The notes: generated from the letters alone by a model not told the origin. Shown: positions 26,931 to 35,402, counted from the stretch's first letter. The stretch: DNA of 64,000 nt from DAISKN01 sp963716925 (GCA_963716925.1 CAVQUX010000018.1:372001-436000), one strand, 5' to 3'. Made by a program: numbers and translations.

Positions 26931-27980
26931 GTGCTTAATATCGGCCCGCTCAAGATTGCAATGCCCGCCATCCAGGCGGCGCTCTCCGGCTTTTCGGATC
27001 GGCCGATGCGCATGGTCGCCCGCCGCTTTGGAGCGGAGTTCGCGACGGCCGAGGTCATGCTCGATGAGCTCGTGATCCGCGAGGGCAAGCACCGCCTCCG
27101 TTTACTCAAGATAGGATCCGACGACCATCCTCTCGGAGGGCAGCTCATGGGCAGCCGTCCGGAGCAGTTCGGCGAGGCAGCGAGCGACCTGGTCGAAGCG
27201 GGCTACGACGTCGTCGACATCAATTTTGGATGCCCCGTGAAGAAGGTGCTTGGCCGCTGCAGGGGCGGATACCTCCTGAGCGAGCCGAACACTGCCCTGA
27301 CCATCGTCAAAGCCGTGATTCAGGCTGTTGGCGGGCGGCGGCCCGTAACGGTAAAGATGCGCCGCGGGTTCGACGACTCGAAGGAGAGTGAGCGGAACTT
27401 CTTCTCGATCCTCGACGGCGCGTTCGGGCTCGGCGTCGCGGCGATCACCGTCCATGGGCGCACCGTGAAGCAGCGCTACATCGGACCATCCAACTGGGAC
27501 TTCCTCGCCCGTGTTAAGCGCCACGCCGGCCGGGCAACGATTCTCGGCAGCGGCGACCTGTTCACTGCGAGAGCGGTCGTGCAGATGATGAACGAAACCG
27601 GAGTGGACGGCGTCACCGTGGCGCGCGGAGCGATCGGGAACCCGTTCATCTTTCGCGAGTGCCGCGCGCTGCTGCAGGAGGGTCTCGAGCTCCCGCCGCC
27701 GTCGATTTTCGAGCAGCGCGAGGCGCTCGAGCTTCATCTGGCGGAGTCGTTGAAGCTCTACGAGGATGCGCGCGCTTGCGGAAGCGTCCGCAAATTCGGG
27801 ATTGCCTACGCCGACCTGCACCCGATGCGCGACGAGGTCCGGCAGGCTTTCATCGACGCGCGGAATCCCGGTGAGGTTCGCTCTGTGCTGGCGTCCTGGT
27901 ACGACCCTCTACGCGAATGGCCCAGGGTCACAAGGCGCGAGACTTTGAGAGACCTGATCGCCGCAGGCGCGGAAGGCTAA
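26931..27980 (+). CDS. tRNA-dihydrouridine synthase
   Basis: A 349-residue FMN enzyme that reduces uridines in the tRNA D-loop. MPAIQAALSGFSDRPMR (FMN site), VDINFGCPVKKVLGR (catalytic Cys in the GCP block), TVKMRRGFDD, TVHGRTVKQRYIGPSNW and VTVARGAIGNPFIF are all present. The GTG start at 26931 is preceded by AGGTTAGGA; an ATG at 26961 is an alternative. Divergent from the DUF1553 gene across 140 bp. Confidence 0.9.
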   Translation: MLNIGPLKIAMPAIQAALSGFSDRPMRMVARRFGAEFATAEVMLDELVIREGKHRLRLLKIGSDDHPLGGQLMGSRPEQFGEAASDLVEAGYDVVDINFGCPVKKVLGRCRGGYLLSEPNTALTIVKAVIQAVGGRRPVTVKMRRGFDDSKESERNFFSILDGAFGLGVAAITVHGRTVKQRYIGPSNWDFLARVKRHAGRATILGSGDLFTARAVVQMMNETGVDGVTVARGAIGNPFIFRECRALLQEGLELPPPSIFEQREALELHLAESLKLYEDARACGSVRKFGIAYADLHPMRDEVRQAFIDARNPGEVRSVLASWYDPLREWPRVTRRETLRDLIAAGAEG

Positions 27981-28025
27981 ACCAGGGCGAATCAGCTTCT
28001 CCCGCCTGGAGGGCCCTGAGCGAAG

Positions 28026-28769
28026 CTAGAGCTCGAGGACGCGTCCGTCCGAAGCCGCTTCGACTTCGAGCTCCGTGAGCCGTTCGAGCATGTCGGCGCT
28101 CATGTGGGTGACGATGAGCCGCTTCGTTCGGATTTCACCCCGATGCTGCATGAGCGTCCGGTAGTCGAGGTGGTAGGGGACCTGCTTCTCGTAGAAGTAC
28201 GCCTCGCAGATGAAGAGGTCGCTGTCCGCCGCGGCTTTCGTGAGGGCCTCGGTCCACTCGGTGTCGCCCGAGTAGGTAACGACTCGTTCGCCGATCGAGA
28301 GTCGAAGCGCATAGGCGGGAGCTCCGCTCTCGTGGCGAACGGGGTAGGGGATCACAGCCAGAGCTCCGAACGAGGTCGATGTGTCCGGAGCCAGCTCGAC
28401 CACCCGGGTCTCGAATTTACGCTCGACGCCTGAGGACCCCGGGAAGAAGACCTCCATCGCCTGCCTCAATCGATCGGCGAGGCCCGGCGGGCCCGCGATT
28501 ACCAGGGGCCGAAGTCGGCGGGAGAACTGGGCGTCCAGAATGAAGAACGGAATTCCCCCGAAGTGGTCGCCGTGAAGGTGGCTCACGAGGATGACGTCGA
28601 CGACCGCGGGATCGATCGCCGCCCGTTTCAGTCCCACGAGGGTCGTCGTCCCGCAGTCGACTAGAGCACGGAACCCGTCGCATTCGATCAGAATCGACGT
28701 CTGCAGCCGACCGCCGCTTCCGAAAGCATCGCCGCTTCCCAGGAACCGGACGTGCACCCGCGCGCTCAC
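28026..28769 (-). CDS. MBL-fold metallohydrolase (RNase Z/arylsulfatase-like)
   Basis: A 247-residue metallo-beta-lactamase-fold hydrolase: FLGSGDAFGSGGRLQTSILIE, the zinc motif SHLHGDHFGG, YPVRHESGAPAYALRL and YSGDTEWTEAL, ending with LIVTHMS. The layout matches stand-alone RNase Z-like enzymes, but the exosite typical of tRNase Z is not evident, so the substrate is open. GTG start overlapping the MFS stop (GTGA) indicates a two-gene operon. Confidence 0.85.
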   Translation of the reverse strand: MSARVHVRFLGSGDAFGSGGRLQTSILIECDGFRALVDCGTTTLVGLKRAAIDPAVVDVILVSHLHGDHFGGIPFFILDAQFSRRLRPLVIAGPPGLADRLRQAMEVFFPGSSGVERKFETRVVELAPDTSTSFGALAVIPYPVRHESGAPAYALRLSIGERVVTYSGDTEWTEALTKAAADSDLFICEAYFYEKQVPYHLDYRTLMQHRGEIRTKRLIVTHMSADMLERLTELEVEAASDGRVLEL

Positions 28770-30094
28770 TCCGGGAGCGTCTCGGGCGGTTCGGGGAGGA
28801 AGAAGCTGAGAACGAACCCCCCGAAGTAAACGAGGAAAGCGACGAGGGCGGCCGCGTAGGTGAGCTTCGTGGGCGGAGTGGCGCCGGGCATCACGTTCGC
28901 GAGCTGCGTCGTCACCACCGCCGCGAACGTCCCGATCATCCGTCCACCGATGTTGGCGGCGAACCCCTCGCCGGTTCCTCGAAGGTGCGTGGGGTAGACC
29001 CGGGGCAGGTAGTTACCCCAGAAGCTGAATTGAGCGACGGTGAAGAAGCCGGCGAAGAACGCGCCCCATTTCAAGAGCGCCAGGTTGTTCACCGCCGGAT
29101 AGAGGAACACCAGCGGCACCAGAATCAGACCGGGAACCTGGAACACCCGGAGGAGCGCCCGCCGGGAAAGGATGCGCACCGCGAGGAACGCGAGCGCGAG
29201 CCGTCCGAGGAGGCCCCCGATCTCCTGATCTCGCTGTACCTCGCCCACCGCCGTCTCGATCTGGGGCCTCGGAAGATTCTGAACTTCGGGAAGCCCGGGA
29301 ACGATGCGCGGAAGATGCTGAATGGCGCCGAACGCGGCCCCGTAACTGCAGGCGAACATGAGCGCCGTCACGATCGTCGTCTTTCGCAGCCGAGGTTGGA
29401 AGATCTCGGCCAGGCTCGGTCTCTTCAGCGTCCCGGACTCCTTTTTCCGGCGCCAGGTCGGCGATTCGGGGAGGAACGGACGAATCACGATGAGAGGTAT
29501 CGCGGGAATGATTCCCGACATGAGGGTGTAGCGCCAGGGCTCGTGGCCGCCCCGAACCAAGGGCAGCATCGGTCCGAGGTCGACGGCGAAGGTATAGGCG
29601 AAGGTGACCATCAGCCCGCCGACGGACGAGAACGCCTGGGTGTATCCCAAAACCGCTTCGCGGCGCTTCGGGTCGGGGAAGAGCTCCGCGAGCCAGGCGA
29701 CGGCGGCGACGAACTCGACGCAGACCCCGACGAAGGTAGTGGTGCGAAAGAAGAGAAGCATTGGAAGCGAGGTGGAGAAGCCGGCGCCGACGGCGGAGAA
29801 CGCGTACAGGAGGATGCTCCACGTCAGAACCTTCCGGCGGCCGAAGCGGTCGGTGAGGTAGCCGCCGAGAAGACCGAAGATTCCACCGGCGACCGCTGGG
29901 ATCCAGAGGAGCCATCCGACCCAGGCGTTGAACTCCGGCGTTCCCGGGGCGAGCGGCCCGAGCTCCATGAGCGCCGGCCGCACGATGAGCGGCAGCACCA
30001 GAATTTCGTAGATGTCGAACGCGAAGCCGATCGCCGCGACCGCGCAGATGAGCCACTGTGTTCGCGTGAGGGAGGGAGAAGAGGTTTCAGCCAT
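28766..30094 (-). CDS. MFS transporter (sugar/organic-acid type)
   Basis: A 442-residue protein with about 12 membrane helices. GGYLTDRFGRRKVLTW is the loop 2-3 MFS signature, FLPESPTWRRKKESGTL starts the central cytoplasmic loop, and NYLPRVYPTHLRGTGEG is the matching second-half motif. The substrate is not predictable. It precedes the MBL hydrolase in an operon, so uptake followed by hydrolysis of one compound is possible. Confidence 0.88.
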   Translation of the reverse strand: MAETSSPSLTRTQWLICAVAAIGFAFDIYEILVLPLIVRPALMELGPLAPGTPEFNAWVGWLLWIPAVAGGIFGLLGGYLTDRFGRRKVLTWSILLYAFSAVGAGFSTSLPMLLFFRTTTFVGVCVEFVAAVAWLAELFPDPKRREAVLGYTQAFSSVGGLMVTFAYTFAVDLGPMLPLVRGGHEPWRYTLMSGIIPAIPLIVIRPFLPESPTWRRKKESGTLKRPSLAEIFQPRLRKTTIVTALMFACSYGAAFGAIQHLPRIVPGLPEVQNLPRPQIETAVGEVQRDQEIGGLLGRLALAFLAVRILSRRALLRVFQVPGLILVPLVFLYPAVNNLALLKWGAFFAGFFTVAQFSFWGNYLPRVYPTHLRGTGEGFAANIGGRMIGTFAAVVTTQLANVMPGATPPTKLTYAAALVAFLVYFGGFVLSFFLPEPPETLPE

Positions 30095-30150
30095 CGCGCC
30101 CTAACATACCATCGTTGGGTCCTGTGGTAGACTGCCGCCGCTTTGTCGAT

Positions 30151-31548
30151 ATGAACCAAGACGCGAGCGGTCTCAAGCGCGATCTCGGGCTCCTCGAGGC
30201 CACCACGATCATCATGGGCTCGATGATCGGAAGCGGCATCTTTCTCGCGCCCGCGCTCATCGCCGCGATCATCGTCACCGACAATCTCGGACCCGGGTCC
30301 TTCGTCCTCATCTGGGTGATCGGGGGCCTGCTCACGCTATGCGGCGCGCTCTCCTACGGGGAGCTCGCGGCGGCCTTTCCCAAAGCCGGCGGGCAGTACG
30401 TTTTCCTGAAGGAAGCGTTCTCTCCCTTTCCCGCGTTCCTCTACGGCTGGACGATCTTCCTCGTGGTCCAGACCGGCCTCATCGCCGCGGTGGCGGTGGC
30501 CTTCGCGAACTACCTCGGAGTTTTCCTCCCCTGGGTGAGCCAGTCGAACCGGCTCGTGGCCGCGGGAAACGTCAGCTTCTCGAGCGCGCAGCTCGTGGCC
30601 ATCCTCCTCGTCGTGTTCCTCACCTGGCTCAACACCCGCGGGGTGAAGGAAGGCGCCTGGGTCCAGAACGTCCTCACCATCGCGAAGGTCGGAGCGCTCG
30701 CTGCTCTCATCCTCGCCGGAATCTTCACCAGCAAGGGAAGCTGGTCGAACTTCCAGCCGTGGCTCCCCTCCGCGATCAGCGGCGGAGTTCTCGCGGCCTT
30801 CGCCGTGGGAATGTCGAAAGCCCTCTTCGCGCTCGACGCCTGGAACACGGTGACCTTCGTCGCCGAGGAGACCCGCGACCCCGTGAAGACGCTGCCGAAA
30901 GCGCTCTTCATGGGAACGCTCGGGGTCACCATCCTCTACGCCCTCGCGAACGTAGCCTACCTGCACGTTCTGCCGGTCGAGGCCGCCGCCGCCGTTCCCG
31001 ATCAGCGAATCGCCGCCGAGGTGGCTCGCATCATCCTGGGCCCCATCGGCGTGAGTCTCATCGCCGCCGCGATCCTGATTTCGTCGTTCGGCTGCGACAA
31101 CGGCCTGGTCCTCGCGGGCCCTCGGCTCTACTTCGCGATGGCCCGGGACGGCCTCTTCCTCAAGGGCGCCGCCAACATCGATCCCGAGCGGGGGACGCCG
31201 GTCCGATCGCTCTGGTACCAGGCCCTGTGGACGATTCTCCTGGTCTTGACGGGAAGTCTCGGTGCGCGCGGGTTGCAGCTGTACAGCGACCTTCTGACGT
31301 TCACATCGTTCGCGTCGCTGCTGTTCAACGCCCTGACCGTCGCCGGCCTGTTCGTCCTTCGATACCGGCAGCCGAACCTCGAGCGTCCCTATCGAGTCCC
31401 GGCGTATCCAATCATCCCCGCTCTGTACCTCGCGGTCGCGTTGTTCTTCCTGGTGTTCATCGCCGTCGGCGATCCCAGAAACGCGGGTCTGGGAACGGTG
31501 GTGATGCTGATGGGAGTGCCCGTCTATTTCTTCCTGAAGCGGCGCTGA
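30151..31548 (+). CDS. APC-superfamily amino-acid permease
   Basis: A 465-residue transporter with about 12 helices. The first helix carries the broken-helix substrate motif MGSMIGSGIF; GGLLTLCGALSYGELAAAFPKAGGQY is the conserved second block, and YRVPAYPIIPALYLAVALFFL the typical last one. Basic amino acid or polyamine/amino-acid exchange is usual. A TAGACT box lies at 30129-30134. Confidence 0.9.
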   Translation: MNQDASGLKRDLGLLEATTIIMGSMIGSGIFLAPALIAAIIVTDNLGPGSFVLIWVIGGLLTLCGALSYGELAAAFPKAGGQYVFLKEAFSPFPAFLYGWTIFLVVQTGLIAAVAVAFANYLGVFLPWVSQSNRLVAAGNVSFSSAQLVAILLVVFLTWLNTRGVKEGAWVQNVLTIAKVGALAALILAGIFTSKGSWSNFQPWLPSAISGGVLAAFAVGMSKALFALDAWNTVTFVAEETRDPVKTLPKALFMGTLGVTILYALANVAYLHVLPVEAAAAVPDQRIAAEVARIILGPIGVSLIAAAILISSFGCDNGLVLAGPRLYFAMARDGLFLKGAANIDPERGTPVRSLWYQALWTILLVLTGSLGARGLQLYSDLLTFTSFASLLFNALTVAGLFVLRYRQPNLERPYRVPAYPIIPALYLAVALFFLVFIAVGDPRNAGLGTVVMLMGVPVYFFLKRR

Positions 31549-31571
31549 GCAACGAGGTCGGAAAAGTTCCC

Positions 31572-32570
31572 TTGGCCTGGTGGTGGCTCCTTCTTGTCGC
31601 GGCCGGTCAATCGCAGGCGCCGATCCGAGTGGGAACAGGCCATCCAGCTCCCGTTCGCACGAAATCGGTCGAGCCCGTTTATCCGGAGGAGGCGCGCTGC
31701 GCCTGGGTCCAGGGAATGGTAGCGCTGGACATCACTATTGGAACGAGGGGGACGATAGAAGACGTCGTCGTCGTTCGTTCCATTCCTCTGCTGGATCAGG
31801 CGGCGATCGATGCGGTCCGCCAATGGGAATACGAGCCCGTTGTTGTCGAAGGCCGCGCGGTTCCTGTGGTTACGACGGTCGGCCTGGGCTTTACGCTTCC
31901 GGAAGCGGAGGAGTGGGTGGTGGAACCGGAAGGGGAAGCGTTGCTTCGGCTCGACGATTTCTTCCTGAGCATACGTAACGATGGGAGCCGGACTTACAGC
32001 GGGACCCTCCAAAACCTTTCGCCGGCCGCGGTCTCCGGTTTGGAGGCCATCGTGAGCTACTTCCGTCACGAGTCTTCGCCGCGAACCGATCCTCCCGCGG
32101 ACGTGGAGCCCCCGAAGAAACGACGAGCCGCCACACCGTCCTTCGTCGAGAACGCACGCATCCAGGGGCGGGTCATCCTCGAAATGAACGTCGACGAGCG
32201 CGGAACGGTGGGGGCGATTCGGGTGCTGCGTTCCATTCCGCCCCTGGATCCTGCGGCGGTCGACGCCGTTCAGCAGTGGGAGTACGAGCCAGCGCGGCGT
32301 GGGGGAATCACGGTTCCATTCCTCCTCACGGCACAATTGAACTTCGGGCGGAAGAACGTCGAAGTCGAGGAGGCGTTCGCCGCCGGCAGCGTGCTCCACG
32401 AGCCTGTCGCTCGCCTGGAGCCCGGTGAAGCCCGGGAGTTCACGCTTACCCTGCCACCTGCCGAAAACCGAGGGAACTACGACGTTCGGCTCCGCTTCGT
32501 CGTTGACGAAGGCGGACGCCGGCGCGACGTTCCGACCCTCCGACAGAAGAAGACGATCACCTGCCGATAA
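31572..32570 (+). CDS. Protein with two TonB C-terminal-like domains
   Basis: A 332-residue exported protein. The likely start is TTG 31572 (13 nt after GAGG), opening a short signal (MAWWWLLLVAAGQSQA). Two TonB-C domains follow: the first around residues 30-95 (EEARCAWVQGMVALDITI, AIDAVRQWEYEPVVV), the second around 190-265 (NARIQGRVILEMNV, AVDAVQQWEYEP). There is no anchoring helix or Pro-rich linker as in true TonB, so it is probably a periplasmic or surface protein built from this fold. A C-terminal ~55-residue strand-rich piece ends it. Confidence 0.75.
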   Translation: MAWWWLLLVAAGQSQAPIRVGTGHPAPVRTKSVEPVYPEEARCAWVQGMVALDITIGTRGTIEDVVVVRSIPLLDQAAIDAVRQWEYEPVVVEGRAVPVVTTVGLGFTLPEAEEWVVEPEGEALLRLDDFFLSIRNDGSRTYSGTLQNLSPAAVSGLEAIVSYFRHESSPRTDPPADVEPPKKRRAATPSFVENARIQGRVILEMNVDERGTVGAIRVLRSIPPLDPAAVDAVQQWEYEPARRGGITVPFLLTAQLNFGRKNVEVEEAFAAGSVLHEPVARLEPGEAREFTLTLPPAENRGNYDVRLRFVVDEGGRRRDVPTLRQKKTITCR

Positions 32571-32576
32571 CCGGCC

Positions 32577-32622
32577 AAAAAAAAGAGCGGGGCGCCGTAA
32601 GGTCGGGGGGTGGGCGCCCCGC
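32577..32622 (-). terminator. Rho-independent terminator of the PilT-like gene
   Basis: Perfect 10-bp inverted repeat GCGGGGCGCC (32587-32596) / GGCGCCCCGC (32613-32622) with a 16-nt loop, followed on the minus strand by a run of eight T (32577-32584). It lies 33 bp after the stop of the minus-strand ATPase gene. No T-run follows on the plus strand. Confidence 0.85.
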
Positions 32623-32654
32623 TTCGCAAAACGCCAGGAGAGAGGACTCGATCT

Positions 32655-34718
32655 CTACAGGCTCGGGAGCTCCAGGTTGATCTTCACCTTCTTTCCCGAG
32701 CCGTCGCTGACGCTCAAAGGGTGGGTTCCATCCGCTCTCAGAGCGCGGCGGGCCTCGTCGAGCGAGTAGGCGGTCGCCGGGCGGCCGTCGATCTCGAAGA
32801 TGAGGGTGCCGCGCTTGAGACCGGCGAAGAACGCGGGAGAGTTCGGCTTCACGTCGACGACCCGGAAGCGGTCTCCGCCTCCGGGATCGGCGCTGATGGT
32901 GAGACCGTTGCGGAAGCGCTTCTCCAGGTCCTTCTTGTCGGCGGCGTGGGCCATCGCTTCCTTCAGCTCGATCTTCCTGCCTTCGACGAGCTCGGAGAGA
33001 ACGTCGTTCAGGAGCTGCATGCCCATCGCCTTGTTGGTCTGGATGATGCTCGGGATCTGGACGGTCTTCGCCTCGCGGATCAGGTTCGAGATGGCGTAGT
33101 TCACGACCATGATCTCGAGCGCGGCGATGCGGCCGCCTTCCTTCTTCTTGATCAGGGTCTGGGTGACGACCGCCCGGAGCACGTCCGCGAGAACGCTCCG
33201 GATCTGCGCCTGCTCGTGCGCCGGGAACTGATCGACGATGCGGTCGATGGTGCTCACCGCGGAGTTGGTGTGGAGAGTCGCGAATACCAGGTGGCCGGTG
33301 TTGGCGGTCTCGAGGGCGAGAGAGATCGTCTCGAGGTCGCGCATCTCGCCCACCAGGACGACGTCGGGGTCCTCGCGGAGGGCCGAGCGGAGCCCGCGTC
33401 CGAAAGACTTCGTGTGACCGCCGACCTCGCGCTGGTTTACCAGGCACTGGCTGCTCTGGTGCACGAACTCGATGGGATCCTCGAGCGTCACGATGTGGAG
33501 CTTCCGGGTCTTGTTGATGTGATCGAGCATCGCCGCGAGCGTAGTCGACTTTCCGCAGCCCGTCGGTCCGGTCACCAGCACCAGTCCCTTGGGGATCTCG
33601 CAGAGATCCTTGAGGACCGGCGGGAAGCCGAGCTGCTCGAGGCTCAGAATGGTCGAGGGAATCTGGCGAAACACCGCGCCGCTCCCGTGGTGGTCGCGGA
33701 ACAGGTTGACGCGGAACCGCGCGAGCCCGGGGACGGCATAGGCGAAATCGGAATCGCTGTCTTCGATGTACTCGGTTCGGTGACGCTCCGCCATGACCGG
33801 CTTCAGGAGCTCGAATACCTGCGAGGGGCCGAGCGTCGGCGCGTCCGCCACCTCCTGCATGTCTCCGTTGATCCGCCAGCGGGGCCGGTGGCCGGCCGAG
33901 AGGTGGAGATCGGAGGCGCCTTCGGCGACCATCTGCGAGAGGAGAGCGTCGAGCTCGGGAGATTGGCCTTTCTCCGGCTCCGCCGCGTCGGCGCCGCGGG
34001 TAATGGTGTGAACTCCGGAGTGCGTCTGCATCACCTCGTTGAAGAACGGAAGGTCGGTGCGGACGGTATGGAGCTCCATGCTCGGGACGTGCTTGCGGAT
34101 CGCGGAGACCACCGCGGTCGAGGGATCGTCGACGACGCCGACGGTGAGAACGTTGCCGTCGACTTCGAGCGGCAGCACCCGATGGCGCTGGCAGAACTCC
34201 TTGGGGATGAGCTTGAGCACGTCGGTTCCCGGAGCTCCCCTGCGCGCGTCGTACTTCGGGAGAGGAATCTGGGCCGACACCTCGTCCAGGCGATGTGCGA
34301 GCCCCTGCGAGAGGCCGAGCCCGAACTTCGGGATCTTCTGGAACATGGTGTCGAAGGCTTTCTCGCTGAACTTCAACGCCGTGAGGTCGGTGACGGCGGA
34401 GACGGATGCGGTTCTCTTCCGCCCGAGGAGCAAGCCCATCTCGCCGAACGTCGCTCCCTTGGGAATGCGGCCGATCTCGACCGATTCCCCGGAAGGACTC
34501 GTCAGGTGGATCGCCGCCTCGCCGTCCAGGATGACGTAGAAGGCGTCGGCTGCGCTTCCCGCGTCAACGATCTGCTCTTCAGCGGCGAATCGAACGGGCT
34601 CGGCGATCTTCAGGATTTGAGAGAAGTGCTCCTCTTTCAAGGCCTGAAACAGAGGGCAGGCTTTCAGAGCCGGAGTGACCGCCTCGAGCTGTACCTGTTC
34701 CTCGGTCATCGTTTCCAT
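32655..34718 (-). CDS. cNMP-binding / MshEN / PilT-like ATPase / PDZ fusion protein
   Basis: A 687-residue secretion-superfamily ATPase. Residues 18-130 form a cyclic-nucleotide-binding domain with an intact phosphate cassette (FGEMGLLLGRKRTASVSA, 91-108). Residues ~160-235 resemble MshEN, a c-di-GMP-binding fold of pilus ATPases. Residues ~255-590 are a PilT-type motor with Walker A GPTGCGKS (384-391), LEDPIEFVH, Walker B VVLVGEMRD (453-461) and HTNSAVSTIDRIVD. Residues ~605-687 look like a PDZ domain (VVDVKPNSPAFFAGLKRG). PilT drives type IV pilus retraction; this version could be gated by cyclic nucleotides. ATG 34718 is preceded by AGGAG. A sigma-54 promoter lies ~500 bp upstream. Confidence 0.88.
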   Translation of the reverse strand: METMTEEQVQLEAVTPALKACPLFQALKEEHFSQILKIAEPVRFAAEEQIVDAGSAADAFYVILDGEAAIHLTSPSGESVEIGRIPKGATFGEMGLLLGRKRTASVSAVTDLTALKFSEKAFDTMFQKIPKFGLGLSQGLAHRLDEVSAQIPLPKYDARRGAPGTDVLKLIPKEFCQRHRVLPLEVDGNVLTVGVVDDPSTAVVSAIRKHVPSMELHTVRTDLPFFNEVMQTHSGVHTITRGADAAEPEKGQSPELDALLSQMVAEGASDLHLSAGHRPRWRINGDMQEVADAPTLGPSQVFELLKPVMAERHRTEYIEDSDSDFAYAVPGLARFRVNLFRDHHGSGAVFRQIPSTILSLEQLGFPPVLKDLCEIPKGLVLVTGPTGCGKSTTLAAMLDHINKTRKLHIVTLEDPIEFVHQSSQCLVNQREVGGHTKSFGRGLRSALREDPDVVLVGEMRDLETISLALETANTGHLVFATLHTNSAVSTIDRIVDQFPAHEQAQIRSVLADVLRAVVTQTLIKKKEGGRIAALEIMVVNYAISNLIREAKTVQIPSIIQTNKAMGMQLLNDVLSELVEGRKIELKEAMAHAADKKDLEKRFRNGLTISADPGGGDRFRVVDVKPNSPAFFAGLKRGTLIFEIDGRPATAYSLDEARRALRADGTHPLSVSDGSGKKVKINLELPSL

Positions 34719-34967
34719 GACGAAACTCCTCGACGGGCGACGCGAAACGCCGCCGGAAAGCCTGGAACTCGGCTGTGTGTGATTAAGAAAGAGGATAACA
34801 ACTGGATTCCGGGTTGGGAAGGGGAAAACGGGAGTCCCGAAATGGAACAGGAGGTGGAACAGAACCGGGAGACGCTGGAAGCGGGGGAAAAGAACCCCGA
34901 GACGCAAGGGTGCTAAGGTCGCGAAGGAATTCCGTTTTCGTCCTTGCTCCGTCACGTTCTACACGTG

Positions 34968-35011
34968 GATTGGAATCTCCTTTCGAGGACGCAAACAGAG
35001 ATTGGAATCTC
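34968..35011. repeat. 12-bp direct repeat, 32-bp period
   Basis: GATTGGAATCTC occurs at 34968-34979 and again at 35000-35011. It lies between the RNA gene and the pilT-like gene start; role unknown. Confidence 0.5.
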
Positions 35012-35052
35012 TTCTACTTCGCGATTTGGCGTTTTTTTTCTGGGAGGGCCCC

Positions 35053-35119
35053 AAAAAAAGATTGGGCGAGACCGGCACCCCAACCATGGGAGCTAAGCCC
35101 CCAAAGAGCCGGTCTCGCC
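35053..35119 (-). terminator. Terminator-like hairpin of the small RNA
   Basis: 12-bp perfect inverted repeat (35065-35076 / 35108-35119), 31-nt loop that itself contains a 6-bp hairpin, then T7 on the minus strand at 35059-35053. The T-run begins 5 nt beyond the stem, slightly farther than ideal. Confidence 0.6.
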
Positions 35120-35203
35120 ACCGGCGCGCTGAACCCGCCACGGTACACCCCCCAACATTGATGCACCGTTTCGGAACGCCAGCGACCCGATTTCGAGTCC
35201 CGC
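35053..35203 (-). ncRNA. Candidate sigma-54-dependent structured small RNA (~150 nt)
   Basis: Transcription from the -24/-12 promoter at 35214-35229 should begin near 35203. The predicted RNA folds strongly: GGUGCA/UGUACC hairpin, a small GGGGGC-UUA-GCUCCC hairpin, and a 12-bp perfect stem GGCGAGACCGGC / GCCGGTCTCGCC (35119-35108 with 35076-35065), followed 5 nt later by seven U (35059-35053). Thus promoter, structured body and terminator are all present on the same strand with no ORF of note. It may be a free small RNA or a leader/attenuator for the pilT-like gene 335 nt downstream. I do not recognise the family. Confidence 0.6.
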
Positions 35204-35213
35204 AAGGTGTTAT

Positions 35214-35229
35214 TGCAAGCTGGGTGCCA
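35214..35229 (-). promoter_or_regulatory. Sigma-54 (RpoN) -24/-12 promoter
   Basis: On the minus strand the sequence TGGCACCCAGCTTGCA matches the RpoN consensus TGGCACG-N4-TTGCW at every strongly conserved position (one mismatch at the seventh base). GG and GC are exactly 12 nt apart. Expected start of transcription is ~35203. Confidence 0.75.
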
Positions 35230-35281
35230 AACCGCACTCCGCATCGAGAGGCGAGATCGGCTAAAATAAATTCCCCGAAGT

Positions 35282-35358
35282 GGCGGGGTAGCTCAGGCGG
35301 TTAGAGCGAAGGACTCATAACCCTTAGGTCGGCGGTTCGAATCCGCCCCCCGCTACCA
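35282..35358 (+). tRNA. tRNA-Met (CAT), elongator type
   Basis: 77 nt including encoded CCA. Acceptor stem GGCGGGG/CCCCGCT with a G1-U72 wobble, D-stem GCTC/GAGC, anticodon loop CTCATAA (anticodon CAT), T-arm GGCGG-TTCGAAT-CCGCC. It lacks the initiator features (C1xA72 mismatch, GGG/CCC anticodon stem), so it is elongator Met; an Ile2 (lysidine) tRNA cannot be excluded by anticodon alone. The last anticodon-stem pair is A31xC39, a mismatch. Confidence 0.93.
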
Positions 35359-35402
35359 ACCCGGCTCGAGAAACCAAAACACCGAAGGCGAAAGGCAAAG
35401 TC

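Larger units (their letters stand above)
34719..35281. other. Long non-coding region between pilT-like gene and tRNA-Met
   Basis: No protein gene is supported here. The stretch contains a short direct repeat (34968-35011), two homopolymer runs (35033-35039 T, 35053-35059 A), the minus-strand RNA gene with its sigma-54 promoter, and an AT-rich box TAAAAT (35262-35267) suited as -10 of the tRNA. The part 34719-34965 shows nothing beyond purine-rich low-complexity sequence. Confidence 0.5.

Noticed and set aside
32610..34916. 768-codon plus-strand open frame opposite the PilT fusion
   Set aside because: Shadow frame; the minus strand has Walker motifs, SD and terminator.
35065..35119. c-di-GMP (GEMM) riboswitch on the plus strand
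   Set aside because: Some GGGA-GCTAAGCC resemblance, but the conserved AAACC and CGCAAAGCC contexts do not match and no gene is positioned for it. The minus-strand RNA fits promoter and terminator better.
35014..35244. Minus-strand ORFs in the intergenic region before the tRNA
   Set aside because: They start upstream of the sigma-54 promoter and span its RNA and terminator; no homology or ribosome binding site.
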